DNA from: Glaciimonas sp. CA11.2
GTDB taxonomy: Bacteria; Pseudomonadota; Gammaproteobacteria; Burkholderiales; Burkholderiaceae_D
Reading direction: 5' to 3'
DNA length: 64,000 nucleotides
NCBI RefSeq assembly: GCF_034314045.1
Contig: NZ_JAVIWL010000001.1
Span: 3,410,001 to 3,474,000, forward strand
How positions within the stretch are numbered: the stretch's first letter is position 1; each line of letters begins with the position of its first letter. Below the pieces are notes generated by a model. The model was not told where the DNA came from, did no database searches, and saw nothing but the letters and a program-made list of their open reading frames with translations. Positions 29,756-37,508 of this stretch are shown one piece after another. The translations under genes were made by a program, and so were the position numbers.

Positions 29756-31009
29756 ATGGAAATGTGTGTGGATAAGCTGACGTCTGTGAAACCAGATTTT
29801 CCAGAGGGTGTTATGCAGAAAAATAGTCAGCAAAGAATCAACAGCGAGCGTTTTTGGGATGCGCTACCACCGCCTTGGAATAGCGATATTCAGGAAACGC
29901 TGACGTGTATTCAGGTACGCGTGGAAACGCATGACGTTAAAAGTTTTATTTTTGCGACGCCAGATAACAGCGGCTTTACGTTCCGACCCGGCCAGTTTAT
30001 TACATTGGAACTGGAGATTGAGGGCGAAACGATTAACCGTTGCTATACCATCTCTTCGACACCGACACGACCGCATACGTTGTCGATTACCGTGAAGCGC
30101 GTTCCTAACGGGTCGGTTTCAAACTGGCTTCACGACAATCTGAAAGCGGGCGACAGCGTGCGTGTGTTGGGTGCCGCTGGCGAGTTCACCTGCGTCACTT
30201 TTCCTGCCGATAAATATCTGTTTCTATCTGCCGGTTCTGGTATTACGCCATTGATGTCAATGGCGCGTACCCATTTTGATTTGTCGGATGACCGCGACAT
30301 CACGTTCATTCACAGCGCTCGCACGCCGGACGACATTATCTTTGAACGCGAGTTGGCTTTGATTGCCAGCAGTCAGCAAAATTTCCGTACATGCTTTATT
30401 TGTGAGCGTCTGGGCGCACGGCGTGATTGGCATGGCCCGACCGGCATGTTGTCGTTATCCGCATTGACATTGATGGCCCCTGATTTTATGGAGCGTGAAA
30501 TTTTTGTCTGTGGACCCGCGCCTTATATGAAGGCGGTGCGCAGCATGCTGGACGCCGCGGGATTTGAACGGCAGCATTATCACGAAGAAAGTTTTTCATT
30601 CGAAAATCTGCCGGAAGAAGTGCGAGAGGGCGTGTTGGAAGCAGTCCTGGAAGCGCACCAAGAGGACGCCCCCAATACCGAATTAGAAGTCGCTGCATTG
30701 ACGCCTTCCACCGAAGTTGGTGCATTGGCTTTGCTGTCGGAAGTGACGAGTTTTAAGGTCATGTTTCAAAAGAGTGCTCGCGAAATAGTCTGCGGCGCGC
30801 AGCAACATGTGCTGGAAGCGGCGCGTGCCACCGGCGTCCGATTGGCCTCTTCGTGTGCGCAGGGAATGTGCGGAACCTGCAAGGTGAAGTTAATTTCAGG
30901 GCAGGTCGCGATGCAACACAAGGGCGGCATTCGTCAGCGCGAAATTGATCAGGGAATGGTGCTACTTTGCTGTAGCAAACCATTGACCGATCTTGTGATT
31001 GATAAATAA
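29756..31009 (+). CDS. gbcB: Glycine betaine monooxygenase, reductase subunit GbcB
   Basis: 417 residues from ATG 29756 (GGAG 8 bases upstream); a longer frame reaching into gbcA lacks support. Order: FAD domain (RCYTISSTPTRP about residue 104), NAD domain (FLSAGSGITPLMSMARTHF, then IFVCGPAPYM), and a C-terminal plant-type 2Fe-2S domain (SSCAQGMCGTCKVKLISG, last Cys in LLCCSKP). It passes NADH electrons to GbcA. A Glu/Ala-rich linker of about 45 residues (about 300-345) joins the reductase and ferredoxin parts and is longer than in Pseudomonas GbcB. Last gene of the glyA-dgc-gbc run. Confidence 0.92.
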   Translation: MEMCVDKLTSVKPDFPEGVMQKNSQQRINSERFWDALPPPWNSDIQETLTCIQVRVETHDVKSFIFATPDNSGFTFRPGQFITLELEIEGETINRCYTISSTPTRPHTLSITVKRVPNGSVSNWLHDNLKAGDSVRVLGAAGEFTCVTFPADKYLFLSAGSGITPLMSMARTHFDLSDDRDITFIHSARTPDDIIFERELALIASSQQNFRTCFICERLGARRDWHGPTGMLSLSALTLMAPDFMEREIFVCGPAPYMKAVRSMLDAAGFERQHYHEESFSFENLPEEVREGVLEAVLEAHQEDAPNTELEVAALTPSTEVGALALLSEVTSFKVMFQKSAREIVCGAQQHVLEAARATGVRLASSCAQGMCGTCKVKLISGQVAMQHKGGIRQREIDQGMVLLCCSKPLTDLVIDK

Positions 31010-31336
31010 TAATCGGTTGATGCAGGCGTTGTTGATGGTGTCACAGGAGATTCATTCTGATTGGTTCTGACTATTCCCGATGTTTGCTGATTTTTAGTGA
31101 TTCTTTTACGTAGCTTGTGCCTTTGTTGTGTTAAGAACCTAGATCTGCAACGCGTTGGATTATCTATTATTGAACCGCTAAATAGCGTCGTAATTGAGCC
31201 AAATTTTGTCGCAAATTGCGTACTTGTGAGCTGTCTGATAGACGATGATTAACATGACGGAAAGTAAATGTTTTTGAAATCTGATTCGTCCAAAAAATTT
31301 TATGACGTTATTCATTTCACTTTTAAGAGGCTCTCA
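31010..31336. promoter_or_regulatory. Upstream region of the OpuAC-type binding-protein gene with TGTCGCAA element
   Basis: About 327 bases after gbcB. A TTGTCGCAAATTG element at 31206-31218 lies about 120 bases before the start of the binding-protein gene and matches elements at 33613 and 37215. No gene is visible. Whether the element is a GbdR-type operator is inference. Confidence 0.35.
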
Positions 31337-32215
31337 ATGAAACTGCATTCAAACTCTCTGTTAATCAAGCTGTGTTGGCTGAGCCTCGGTTTAGGAATCA
31401 CGGCTGTGTCAGGCTTAGCCATTGCAGACACTAAACCGGTTATCAATATTGGCTATGTCCAAGGTTGGTCAGATAGTGTTGCCACCACTTATGTCGCGGC
31501 GCAGATAATGCGAAAAAATCTTGGGTATGAGGTCAAGCTGGTGCCTGTTGATGCTGGATTGATGTGGCAAGGCGTGTCGCGGGGAGATCTGGATGCCACC
31601 ATGTCTGCATGGCTGCCAGCAACACACGGTGCTTATTACGACAAACTCAAAGATAAGGTCGTTGATCTGGGTGTTAATTTTCATGGTGCCAAGATTGGCC
31701 TGATTGTGCCGGAATACGTGACGGCAAAAACGGTCGGTGATTTACAGGCACAAAAAGCAGCTTTTGACGGGCGCATCGTCGGAATTGATGCTGGTGCTGG
31801 CGTGATGATCAAGACCGAACAGGCAATTAAGGATTACGGGCTGGATTATAAGTTGATGGCAAGTTCGGGCAGTGCAATGACAGCCGAGTTGGACCGCTCC
31901 ATTCGCGCACACAAGCCGATCGCCGTGACCGGCTGGATTCCGCATTGGATGTTTGCCAAGTACAAATTGAAGTTTCTTGAGGATCCTAAGAACGTGTTTG
32001 GTGACGCAGAACATGTAGATAGCGTCGCAAACCCGGGCCTGGCGGCTAAGGCGAAACCGATCAATGATCTGTTAAAGAATTTTTCCTGGAAGCCGGGCGA
32101 GATCGATAGCGTGATGTTGGCTGTACAAAACGGTGAAAAGCCAGAAGCTGCTGCAGATAAATGGGTTGCTGCGCATCCTGAGCGTGTGAAGGAATGGTTG
32201 CAGGTAGCAAACTAA
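31337..32215 (+). CDS. OpuAC-type glycine betaine ABC substrate-binding protein
   Basis: 292 residues from ATG 31337 (AGAGG 7 bases upstream); upstream in-frame codons are not supported. Signal peptide of about 31 residues ending in GLAIA. The mature protein has the OpuAC fold marks: INIGYVQGWSDSVATTYVA near the start, WQGVSRGDLDATMSAWLPATHG and GWIPHWMFAKYKL. Trp residues in these stretches are positioned as in aromatic cages that bind the trimethylammonium group. No permease is next to it; it probably feeds the ProVW core 1.7 kb downstream. Encoded alone, with a terminator after it. Confidence 0.88.
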   Translation: MKLHSNSLLIKLCWLSLGLGITAVSGLAIADTKPVINIGYVQGWSDSVATTYVAAQIMRKNLGYEVKLVPVDAGLMWQGVSRGDLDATMSAWLPATHGAYYDKLKDKVVDLGVNFHGAKIGLIVPEYVTAKTVGDLQAQKAAFDGRIVGIDAGAGVMIKTEQAIKDYGLDYKLMASSGSAMTAELDRSIRAHKPIAVTGWIPHWMFAKYKLKFLEDPKNVFGDAEHVDSVANPGLAAKAKPINDLLKNFSWKPGEIDSVMLAVQNGEKPEAAADKWVAAHPERVKEWLQVAN

Positions 32216-32269
32216 CCTAGGGTCGTTTTGGTCATATTGGGACTTTCTTTTAGCTGTAAATTAACCAGG

Positions 32270-32301
32270 ACGCGTCATCCCTCATCAGGATGGCGCGTTT
32301 T
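32270..32301 (+). terminator. Terminator after the OpuAC-type gene
   Basis: ACGCGTCATCC and GGATGGCGCGT form an 11-bp stem with one G-T wobble and a 7-base loop, followed by TTTTG. Confidence 0.75.
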
Positions 32302-32363
32302 GCGTTAGCTTGTCTGAACCACGCAGGTAAAAAAATGGAACGGGTATTTCGGCTAAGCTGAAA

Positions 32364-33266
32364 TTAGAACGTTTTGGTGACGGAGACCAAAAACGTGCTT
32401 GCTAACGGATTTGATACTTCTGCCGCTCCCGCAGAATTTAATGCGCCGGTGGTGTAGTGTGCGTAAATTCCATTTTTGGCCCAGCCTTTGGTATAAGCGC
32501 CGGTCAGCGTCCAACCGCCATCAAGCACTTTTGACACTGCAATTCGGGTGTCCTGAAAGTTATAGGCTGAAAAATTTTGGACCCGCTCATAACCGTAATG
32601 TAATAGCAGGTTGTAGCCGTTACTCAGATCGAAGTTGCCGTTGAGGTCGAGATAACCGGAGCCCTGACTATTTTTGTTATTACCAACGCCCAGCGTCTTG
32701 CTGTCATAGCCAAAATAAGTCGGCGTGTAGGTGAGCCAGTATTTAACGTTAAGCCATTTATAGGTGGCCGAGGCAACTGCTTCCCCATAGTTATATTTAG
32801 TCTTAGCGAAAGACATTTCTGCGCCGGGATAAAGGTAATAGTAAATCAGGCCGCTATAACTAACATCTCCGACGGTGCCGGAATAGCCGCCATATAAATC
32901 CCATTCGACCGTACCGTTTTCAATGAAGTGATCGCTTACGCTTGACATCCAGGTTCCTGCCGACCATCCGCTGGGATGGGTATAGTCGATCCCACCTTGG
33001 ATGGCTGGCTTGCCCCAGGTTTGCCGGAACCCACGTGACACGTATTGTGAGGCCAGCGTAAGGTTAGCGGTCCAAGGAGATGCGAGAAGCGTTGCTGCTT
33101 GCGGCGTATCGGTCGTTACCGGCGCTGTAGTTGTCGGCATAATTGCAGCGCTATTCGGTGCCGTCTGGGCCATTGTCGGAGCTTGATAGCCGCACGCCAC
33201 GGCAGCGACTACTAAAAATAAAGTCGATTTTGGTGAAATTAAAGAATGAGATGATTTTTTAAGCAT
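32364..33266 (-). CDS. TorF-family putative porin (TIGR02001-like)
   Basis: 300 residues from ATG 33266 (GGAG 9 bases upstream; a GTG 9 bases earlier is possible). A signal peptide is followed by a Thr/Ala/Pro-rich linker, then LTLASQYVSRGFRQTWGKPAIQ, the hallmark start of the family. Alternating aromatic residues imply a small beta-barrel, ending in FLVSVTKTF with a terminal Phe as in outer-membrane proteins. It is divergent from proVW and lies between two betaine uptake genes, so it may be an entry channel for quaternary amines. That role is inference. Confidence 0.78.
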   Translation of the reverse strand: MLKKSSHSLISPKSTLFLVVAAVACGYQAPTMAQTAPNSAAIMPTTTAPVTTDTPQAATLLASPWTANLTLASQYVSRGFRQTWGKPAIQGGIDYTHPSGWSAGTWMSSVSDHFIENGTVEWDLYGGYSGTVGDVSYSGLIYYYLYPGAEMSFAKTKYNYGEAVASATYKWLNVKYWLTYTPTYFGYDSKTLGVGNNKNSQGSGYLDLNGNFDLSNGYNLLLHYGYERVQNFSAYNFQDTRIAVSKVLDGGWTLTGAYTKGWAKNGIYAHYTTGALNSAGAAEVSNPLASTFLVSVTKTF

Positions 33267-33462
33267 AGATAACACTCCGTTATAAATTAGCCCGATGTGA
33301 TGGTTGCAAAGACGACGGGACCAACCTTCGCATCAACGCGCTAATTATTGCTGCCATGAATCTATTTAAGTGTTGGTAAATACGACCAAAAGTGATGGAA
33401 TTACGACAGGACATCAGGGCGTCGTTCTGGCCTATTGAGAGGCGGAGCATTGATTGTCTTTT

Positions 33463-33487
33463 AACGACGGAAGTTGGTCGTTTTTTT
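33463..33487 (+). terminator. Orphan terminator-like hairpin upstream of proVW
   Basis: AACGAC and GTCGTT form a 6-bp stem with an 8-base loop, followed by seven T residues on the plus strand. No plus-strand gene precedes it within this gap, so it may end a small RNA or act as an attenuator. A second, weaker one follows: CGAC at 33580-33583 with GTCG at 33593-33596 and five T residues. Confidence 0.45.
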
Positions 33488-33705
33488 AAAGCGATGGCGA
33501 CTAAAAATAGTGCAATAACGATAATGTTGAAATGTCTATTCGCTGCGCGCAGACAGGTAAACCTGCATTGGTCTTCGCGCGACAGGGGCGCCGTCGTTTT
33601 TGATTAAGTGGTTGTCGCAAATTTTCATCCGGCGCAAAACCTTTCTGGCGACTATGGTACTAACTTACAACGCGTCTTGAACGCGCTTTTGATGCGCCGT
33701 TAATG

Positions 33706-33729
33706 CATGGGTTAATCCATGGGTTAATC
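33706..33729 (+). repeat. Tandem 12-bp direct repeat
   Basis: CATGGGTTAATC occurs twice back to back. A further GTTAAT just before and GTTAAC just after extend the pattern. It lies about 165 bases upstream of proV. The layout fits an operator bound side by side on one face of the helix; the protein is unknown. Confidence 0.6.
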
Positions 33730-33892
33730 TATTGTTAACTACAATGTTGAAGCGCTGATTGAATCGGATCAGCTTCAAAAGAATATCGGCGATCGCTCGC
33801 CAAAGTAAGTGAAGACAGTACCAAGTGATGACATCTACCGTTGACGAGTACTACAGCGCGGTAGCAGCGAACGATCGATCAGGAGGCAATTG

Positions 33893-35083
33893 ATGAAATC
33901 AGGAAAAGTGGTCGTTGACCATCTCTACAAAGTCTTTGGAAACACGCCCGAGATAGCGCTAAGTATGCTTAAAAAAGGATACTCAAAGGATAAGATTTTT
34001 GCTGAGACCGGACAAGTGGTCGGTGTACAGGATGTTTCCTTCGAAGTGCAAGAGGGTGAGATTTTCGTACTAATGGGGCTTTCCGGGTCTGGTAAATCAA
34101 CGTTGATTCGCCTGATAAACCGATTAGTTGATCCGAGCGCGGGCAGTGTTTGGGTAGATGGTCAGGACGTTGCCGCGATGTCTAAAGCGGAACTGATCGA
34201 TTTGCGCAGACGTGACATGAGCATGGTGTTTCAGTCGTTTGCATTGATGCCGCATCGGACTGTACTGTCGAACGCCGCCTTTGGTCTGGAAGTTGCGGGG
34301 ATTCCAAAGAAGGATCGTGAACGTCAGGCGATGAAGGTTCTGGAGCAGGTCGGCCTAGCGTCATTTGCCAACAAACTGCCATGCGAGTTATCGGGCGGCA
34401 TGCAACAACGGGTCGGTTTGGCGCGGGCGCTGTCGGTGAATCCGTCGCTGATGATCATGGATGAAGCATTTTCCGCACTTGATCCTTTGAAGCGTAAAGA
34501 GATGCAGGACGTCTTGCTCGAACTACAAAAAGAGCAACGCCGCACGATTATTTTTGTCTCACACGATCTGGAAGAGGCGTTTCGGATCGGTTCTCGTATC
34601 GCGATTATGGAAGGCGGGCGTTTGGTGCAGGTCGGTACGGCGCAGGAAATTATCGATAATCCGGCAGAAGAGTATGTACGCGCTTTCTTTGACGGCGTTG
34701 ATACCAGTCGCTATCTGACCGCCAGCGATCTCATGCAATCAAATACGATACCGTTAATAAAATCCACCGATGAGCTAAAAGTAAATCCCCATTTATATGC
34801 AAGCAGCGGGTCCGACTTTGCCTTCGTGGTGGATGACGCACGCAAGGTGAAGGGTATCGTTCCTACACGCGGTTTTGCCGATGCCAGCGGCGTGATGCAG
34901 CCGTTGACATTGCAAAAAGTTGAACAGATTCACTATCGCACCTCACTTCGGGTGGTGATGGGGAAATTGATCGCCAGTCCGGTTCCACTTCCTGTAGTCG
35001 ACGAAAATGGCTGTTATTGCGGCGCGATCAGTCAATCCATGATTCTTCAAGCACTATCCAAACCGGAGGGCTCTCATGTCTGA
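33893..35083 (+). CDS. proV: Glycine betaine/proline ABC transporter ATP-binding protein (ProV type)
   Basis: 396 residues from ATG 33893 (AGGAGG 6 bases upstream). N-terminal ProV-specific segment (HLYKVFGN...ALSMLKKGYSKDKIFAETGQVVGV), Walker A GLSGSGKST, Q-loop VFQSFALMPH, signature LSGGMQQRVGLARAL, Walker B LMIMDEAFSALDP and H-loop FVSHDLEEA. The C-terminal 110 residues form a CBS-like region, which in OpuA and ProV relatives senses ionic strength. Overlaps proW by 8 bases. It powers import of betaine or choline delivered by separate binding proteins. Confidence 0.92.
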   Translation: MKSGKVVVDHLYKVFGNTPEIALSMLKKGYSKDKIFAETGQVVGVQDVSFEVQEGEIFVLMGLSGSGKSTLIRLINRLVDPSAGSVWVDGQDVAAMSKAELIDLRRRDMSMVFQSFALMPHRTVLSNAAFGLEVAGIPKKDRERQAMKVLEQVGLASFANKLPCELSGGMQQRVGLARALSVNPSLMIMDEAFSALDPLKRKEMQDVLLELQKEQRRTIIFVSHDLEEAFRIGSRIAIMEGGRLVQVGTAQEIIDNPAEEYVRAFFDGVDTSRYLTASDLMQSNTIPLIKSTDELKVNPHLYASSGSDFAFVVDDARKVKGIVPTRGFADASGVMQPLTLQKVEQIHYRTSLRVVMGKLIASPVPLPVVDENGCYCGAISQSMILQALSKPEGSHV

Positions 35084-36008
35084 CACTATTCCACTCGGAC
35101 GTTGGGTCGATCACGGCGTCCACTATATTCTTGACAAACACGGCAACAGTTTTGACGCCTTTGGCAGCGCCATCAGCTGGTTTGCCGAATCCATCGAACA
35201 TGGTCTGCAAATACTACCGATCTGGGTTTTGGTAGGTTTCTTTATTGTGATGGGTGTGTGGCGGGTTGGCTTCAAGTTTGCACTATTTACGCTAATTGCC
35301 TTCCTGGTCATCATTGGTACCGGTTTTTGGGATCAGATGGTGGTGACGTTGGGATTGACCATTTCTGCAACGCTCATTAGTTTAGCGCTCGGCATTCCAT
35401 TGGGTATATGGGCCGCAAATAGCAAAAGGGTGGCAATGGTTGTGCGTCCGATACTCGATCTGATGCAAACGATGCCCGCATTCGTGTACTTGATTCCAGC
35501 GGCGATGATGTTTGGTCTGGGGCGAGTACCAGGTATTATTTCGACCGTCATTTTTGCCATGCCACCAGCCGTTCGTTTAACCGCGCTTGGTATTCGTCAT
35601 GTCAATAATGAGATTATTGAAGCAGGGCAAGCTTTTGGTTGCACGCCTTGGCAATTGCTCTATAAAGTACAGTTTCCAAATGCTTTGCCATCGATCATGG
35701 CAGGAATTAACCAAACGATTATGATGGCGTTATCGATGGTGATTATTGCATCAATGGTCGGTGCGGGTGGATTGGGTAACGATGTGTTGGCGAGTATTCA
35801 ACGGCTGGATATTGGCCTTGGATTTGAAAGTGGCTTGAGCGTGGTATTGTTGGCGATTATTTTGGATCGGATTACTGAAAGTTTTGGCACCACGCCTGAA
35901 GCTGGCAAGGTACAGCGATTCTTTAAGTTGCGCAAAATGTTTAGCAAGCATCGGGCATCTTCGGAAAGCGGCGAGACAGCCGGTGTCCAGTTGACCCAAT
36001 TGCCATAA
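35076..36008 (+). CDS. proW: Glycine betaine/proline ABC transporter permease (ProW type)
   Basis: 310 residues. ATG 35076 lies inside the proV end, with GGAGGG just upstream, so translation is coupled. About seven membrane helices. Binding-protein-dependent permease motif at about residues 190-210 (GQAFGCTPWQLLYKVQFPNALP), with DLMQTMPAFVYLIP and NQTIMMALSMVIIASMVGAGGLG, as in ProW/OpuAB. No fused binding domain, so it needs a separate one; the OpuAC-type (31337) and ChoX-type (37509) proteins are the local candidates. Confidence 0.92.
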   Translation: MSDTIPLGRWVDHGVHYILDKHGNSFDAFGSAISWFAESIEHGLQILPIWVLVGFFIVMGVWRVGFKFALFTLIAFLVIIGTGFWDQMVVTLGLTISATLISLALGIPLGIWAANSKRVAMVVRPILDLMQTMPAFVYLIPAAMMFGLGRVPGIISTVIFAMPPAVRLTALGIRHVNNEIIEAGQAFGCTPWQLLYKVQFPNALPSIMAGINQTIMMALSMVIIASMVGAGGLGNDVLASIQRLDIGLGFESGLSVVLLAIILDRITESFGTTPEAGKVQRFFKLRKMFSKHRASSESGETAGVQLTQLP

Positions 36009-36033
36009 TAAAAGACTGGGAATTGCTTGAATG

Positions 36034-36053
36034 CGCGAGGGATTTCCCTCGCG
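36034..36053. repeat. Perfect 9-bp inverted repeat between proW and gbdR
   Basis: CGCGAGGGA and TCCCTCGCG separated by TT. It lies 25 bases after the proW stop and 28 before the gbdR start. There is no T-run, so it may be an mRNA processing or attenuation hairpin, or an operator for the regulator gene. Confidence 0.6.
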
Positions 36054-36081
36054 TCCAGATCGGATGTCGGATGGAGATCAC

Positions 36082-37212
36082 ATGGCGTCGCAACAAGTAC
36101 CCGCAATAGTTTTGTCCCAGCCTGCGGCATTAGCCGCTGCTTACAGTCACACTGGCGAATCAAAATTTGGCAACACCACGCATTTTGGTTTTTTGACGCT
36201 ATCGAATTTTTCCATGATTGCCTTTTCGAGTGCGATCGAAGTTTTACGTATGGCGAACTATATCAGCGGTCAACCACTTTATCGCTGGTCTGTCATCAGC
36301 ATGGATGGCCGCCCCGTACCGGCCAGCAATGGCTTGCCAGTGTCGCCGACGCAGACTCTGGAACAGGCGGGTATTCCAGACGTTCTGTTTGTCTGTGGCG
36401 GTGTCCATATTCATGACGCCGTCAATGAAAAACTATGTGCGCTTCTGTTGAAGCTGGCTCGCAGCCACGTCAAGCTTGGCGGTATATGCACTGGCAGCTA
36501 TGCGTTGGTCAAAGCCGGATTGATGAACGGTTATCAATGTGCGATTCATTGGGAAAATCTTTCTGCGTTGCGTGAGGAATTTCCTAAAGTCCTCTTCTCT
36601 GAAGGATTATTTTCGATTGATCGGGATCGATTGAGTTGCTCCGGTGGCACCGCCCCAATTGACTTAATGCTGCATCTGACCGCCACCAGCTTCGGCAAGA
36701 CGCTGGCTGCAGAAATTTCAGAGCAATTCATTCTCGAACGAATACGCGATAGCAATTATCAGCAACATATTCCGATTGCGGCGCGCCTGGGATTTAGTCG
36801 CAAGGAATTAATTGAAGTGGCGCGCCTGATGGAGTCGCATATCGAGGAGACCTTGTCTTTCGATGAAATCGCGCGATTGGTGGGGCTCTCCCAGCGTCAG
36901 TTGCAGCGTATGTTTAAATATTATCTTGATGTCACACCAACGCATTATTATTTGCAACTACGGTTGCGGCGCGCCCGTGAATTGTTGCTTCAGACTGCCA
37001 TGTCAATCATGAGCGTCACCGTGGCTTGTGGATTTCAATCATCCTGCCACTTCAGTAAAGCGTACCGCAATCAGTTTGGACGATCACCGAGTAGTGAACG
37101 TCATTTACATCATCCATTTCTTGCCGCCACCGATCATTTGCTTCCGCGTGAAGAGCTGGATGCTTCGGGCGCTGCCGCAGCATCAAAGGTATTTGACGCA
37201 GACAGACAATAG
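36082..37212 (+). CDS. gbdR: GbdR-type transcriptional regulator (GlxA/AraC family)
   Basis: 376 residues from ATG 36082 (GGAG 7 bases upstream; ATGs at 36031 and 36064 lack a good site). DJ-1/PfpI-like ligand domain about residues 30-215 (FGFLTLSNFSMIAFSSAIEV, VLFVCGG, GGICTGSYALVKAGLMNG), then AraC domain about 240-340 ending SSCHFSKAYRNQFG. GbdR activates gbcAB, dgcAB, sox and transport genes when betaine or dimethylglycine is present; that role here rests on similarity and its place among those genes. Paralogue of the 17401 regulator; this one looks the closer to GbdR. Confidence 0.85.
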   Translation: MASQQVPAIVLSQPAALAAAYSHTGESKFGNTTHFGFLTLSNFSMIAFSSAIEVLRMANYISGQPLYRWSVISMDGRPVPASNGLPVSPTQTLEQAGIPDVLFVCGGVHIHDAVNEKLCALLLKLARSHVKLGGICTGSYALVKAGLMNGYQCAIHWENLSALREEFPKVLFSEGLFSIDRDRLSCSGGTAPIDLMLHLTATSFGKTLAAEISEQFILERIRDSNYQQHIPIAARLGFSRKELIEVARLMESHIEETLSFDEIARLVGLSQRQLQRMFKYYLDVTPTHYYLQLRLRRARELLLQTAMSIMSVTVACGFQSSCHFSKAYRNQFGRSPSSERHLHHPFLAATDHLLPREELDASGAAAASKVFDADRQ

Positions 37213-37508
37213 GATGTCGCAATCTATCCACGTCGCACGGGTTGCGGAGTGTAATTTATAGGTATTGCACGGCGGCATACTATTGAAGAGTTAAAGCTGA
37301 TGTGCGGCAATAAATAGTTACTTATGGTGACAAATCCCTGATTGATACACGATGTCTGATCCGGGGCTCTAAGAAACATACTGAATCTTGCGCCGCTACT
37401 TGCAATGAATTGCATAAGGCGTTAATCGTTAAATCAAGAAATAGAAAAGCATCTTTTTGTTGCCAGTTTTTATACTCGGCATGCCAGTTCTTTGTTCGGA
37501 GAAACGCA
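37213..37508. promoter_or_regulatory. choX upstream region with TGTCGCAA element
   Basis: About 296 bases. ATGTCGCAATC at 37214-37224 is followed 16 bases later by a second GTCGCA (37232-37237), a direct-repeat layout as used by AraC-family regulators. It lies just after the gbdR stop. No other gene seen. Confidence 0.35.

Larger units (their letters stand above)
33267..33892. other. Long divergent control region between porin and proVW
   Basis: About 626 bases without a convincing gene. It holds two terminator-like hairpins (33463-33487 and 33580-33601), a TTGTCGCAAATTTTC element at 33612-33626, and a perfect 12-bp tandem repeat at 33706-33729. The porin 5' region and the proV promoter must be here. 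Confidence 0.5.

Noticed and set aside
33392..33607. 71-residue plus-strand frame between the porin and proV
   Set aside because: No family features or ribosome site, and it spans terminator-like hairpins.
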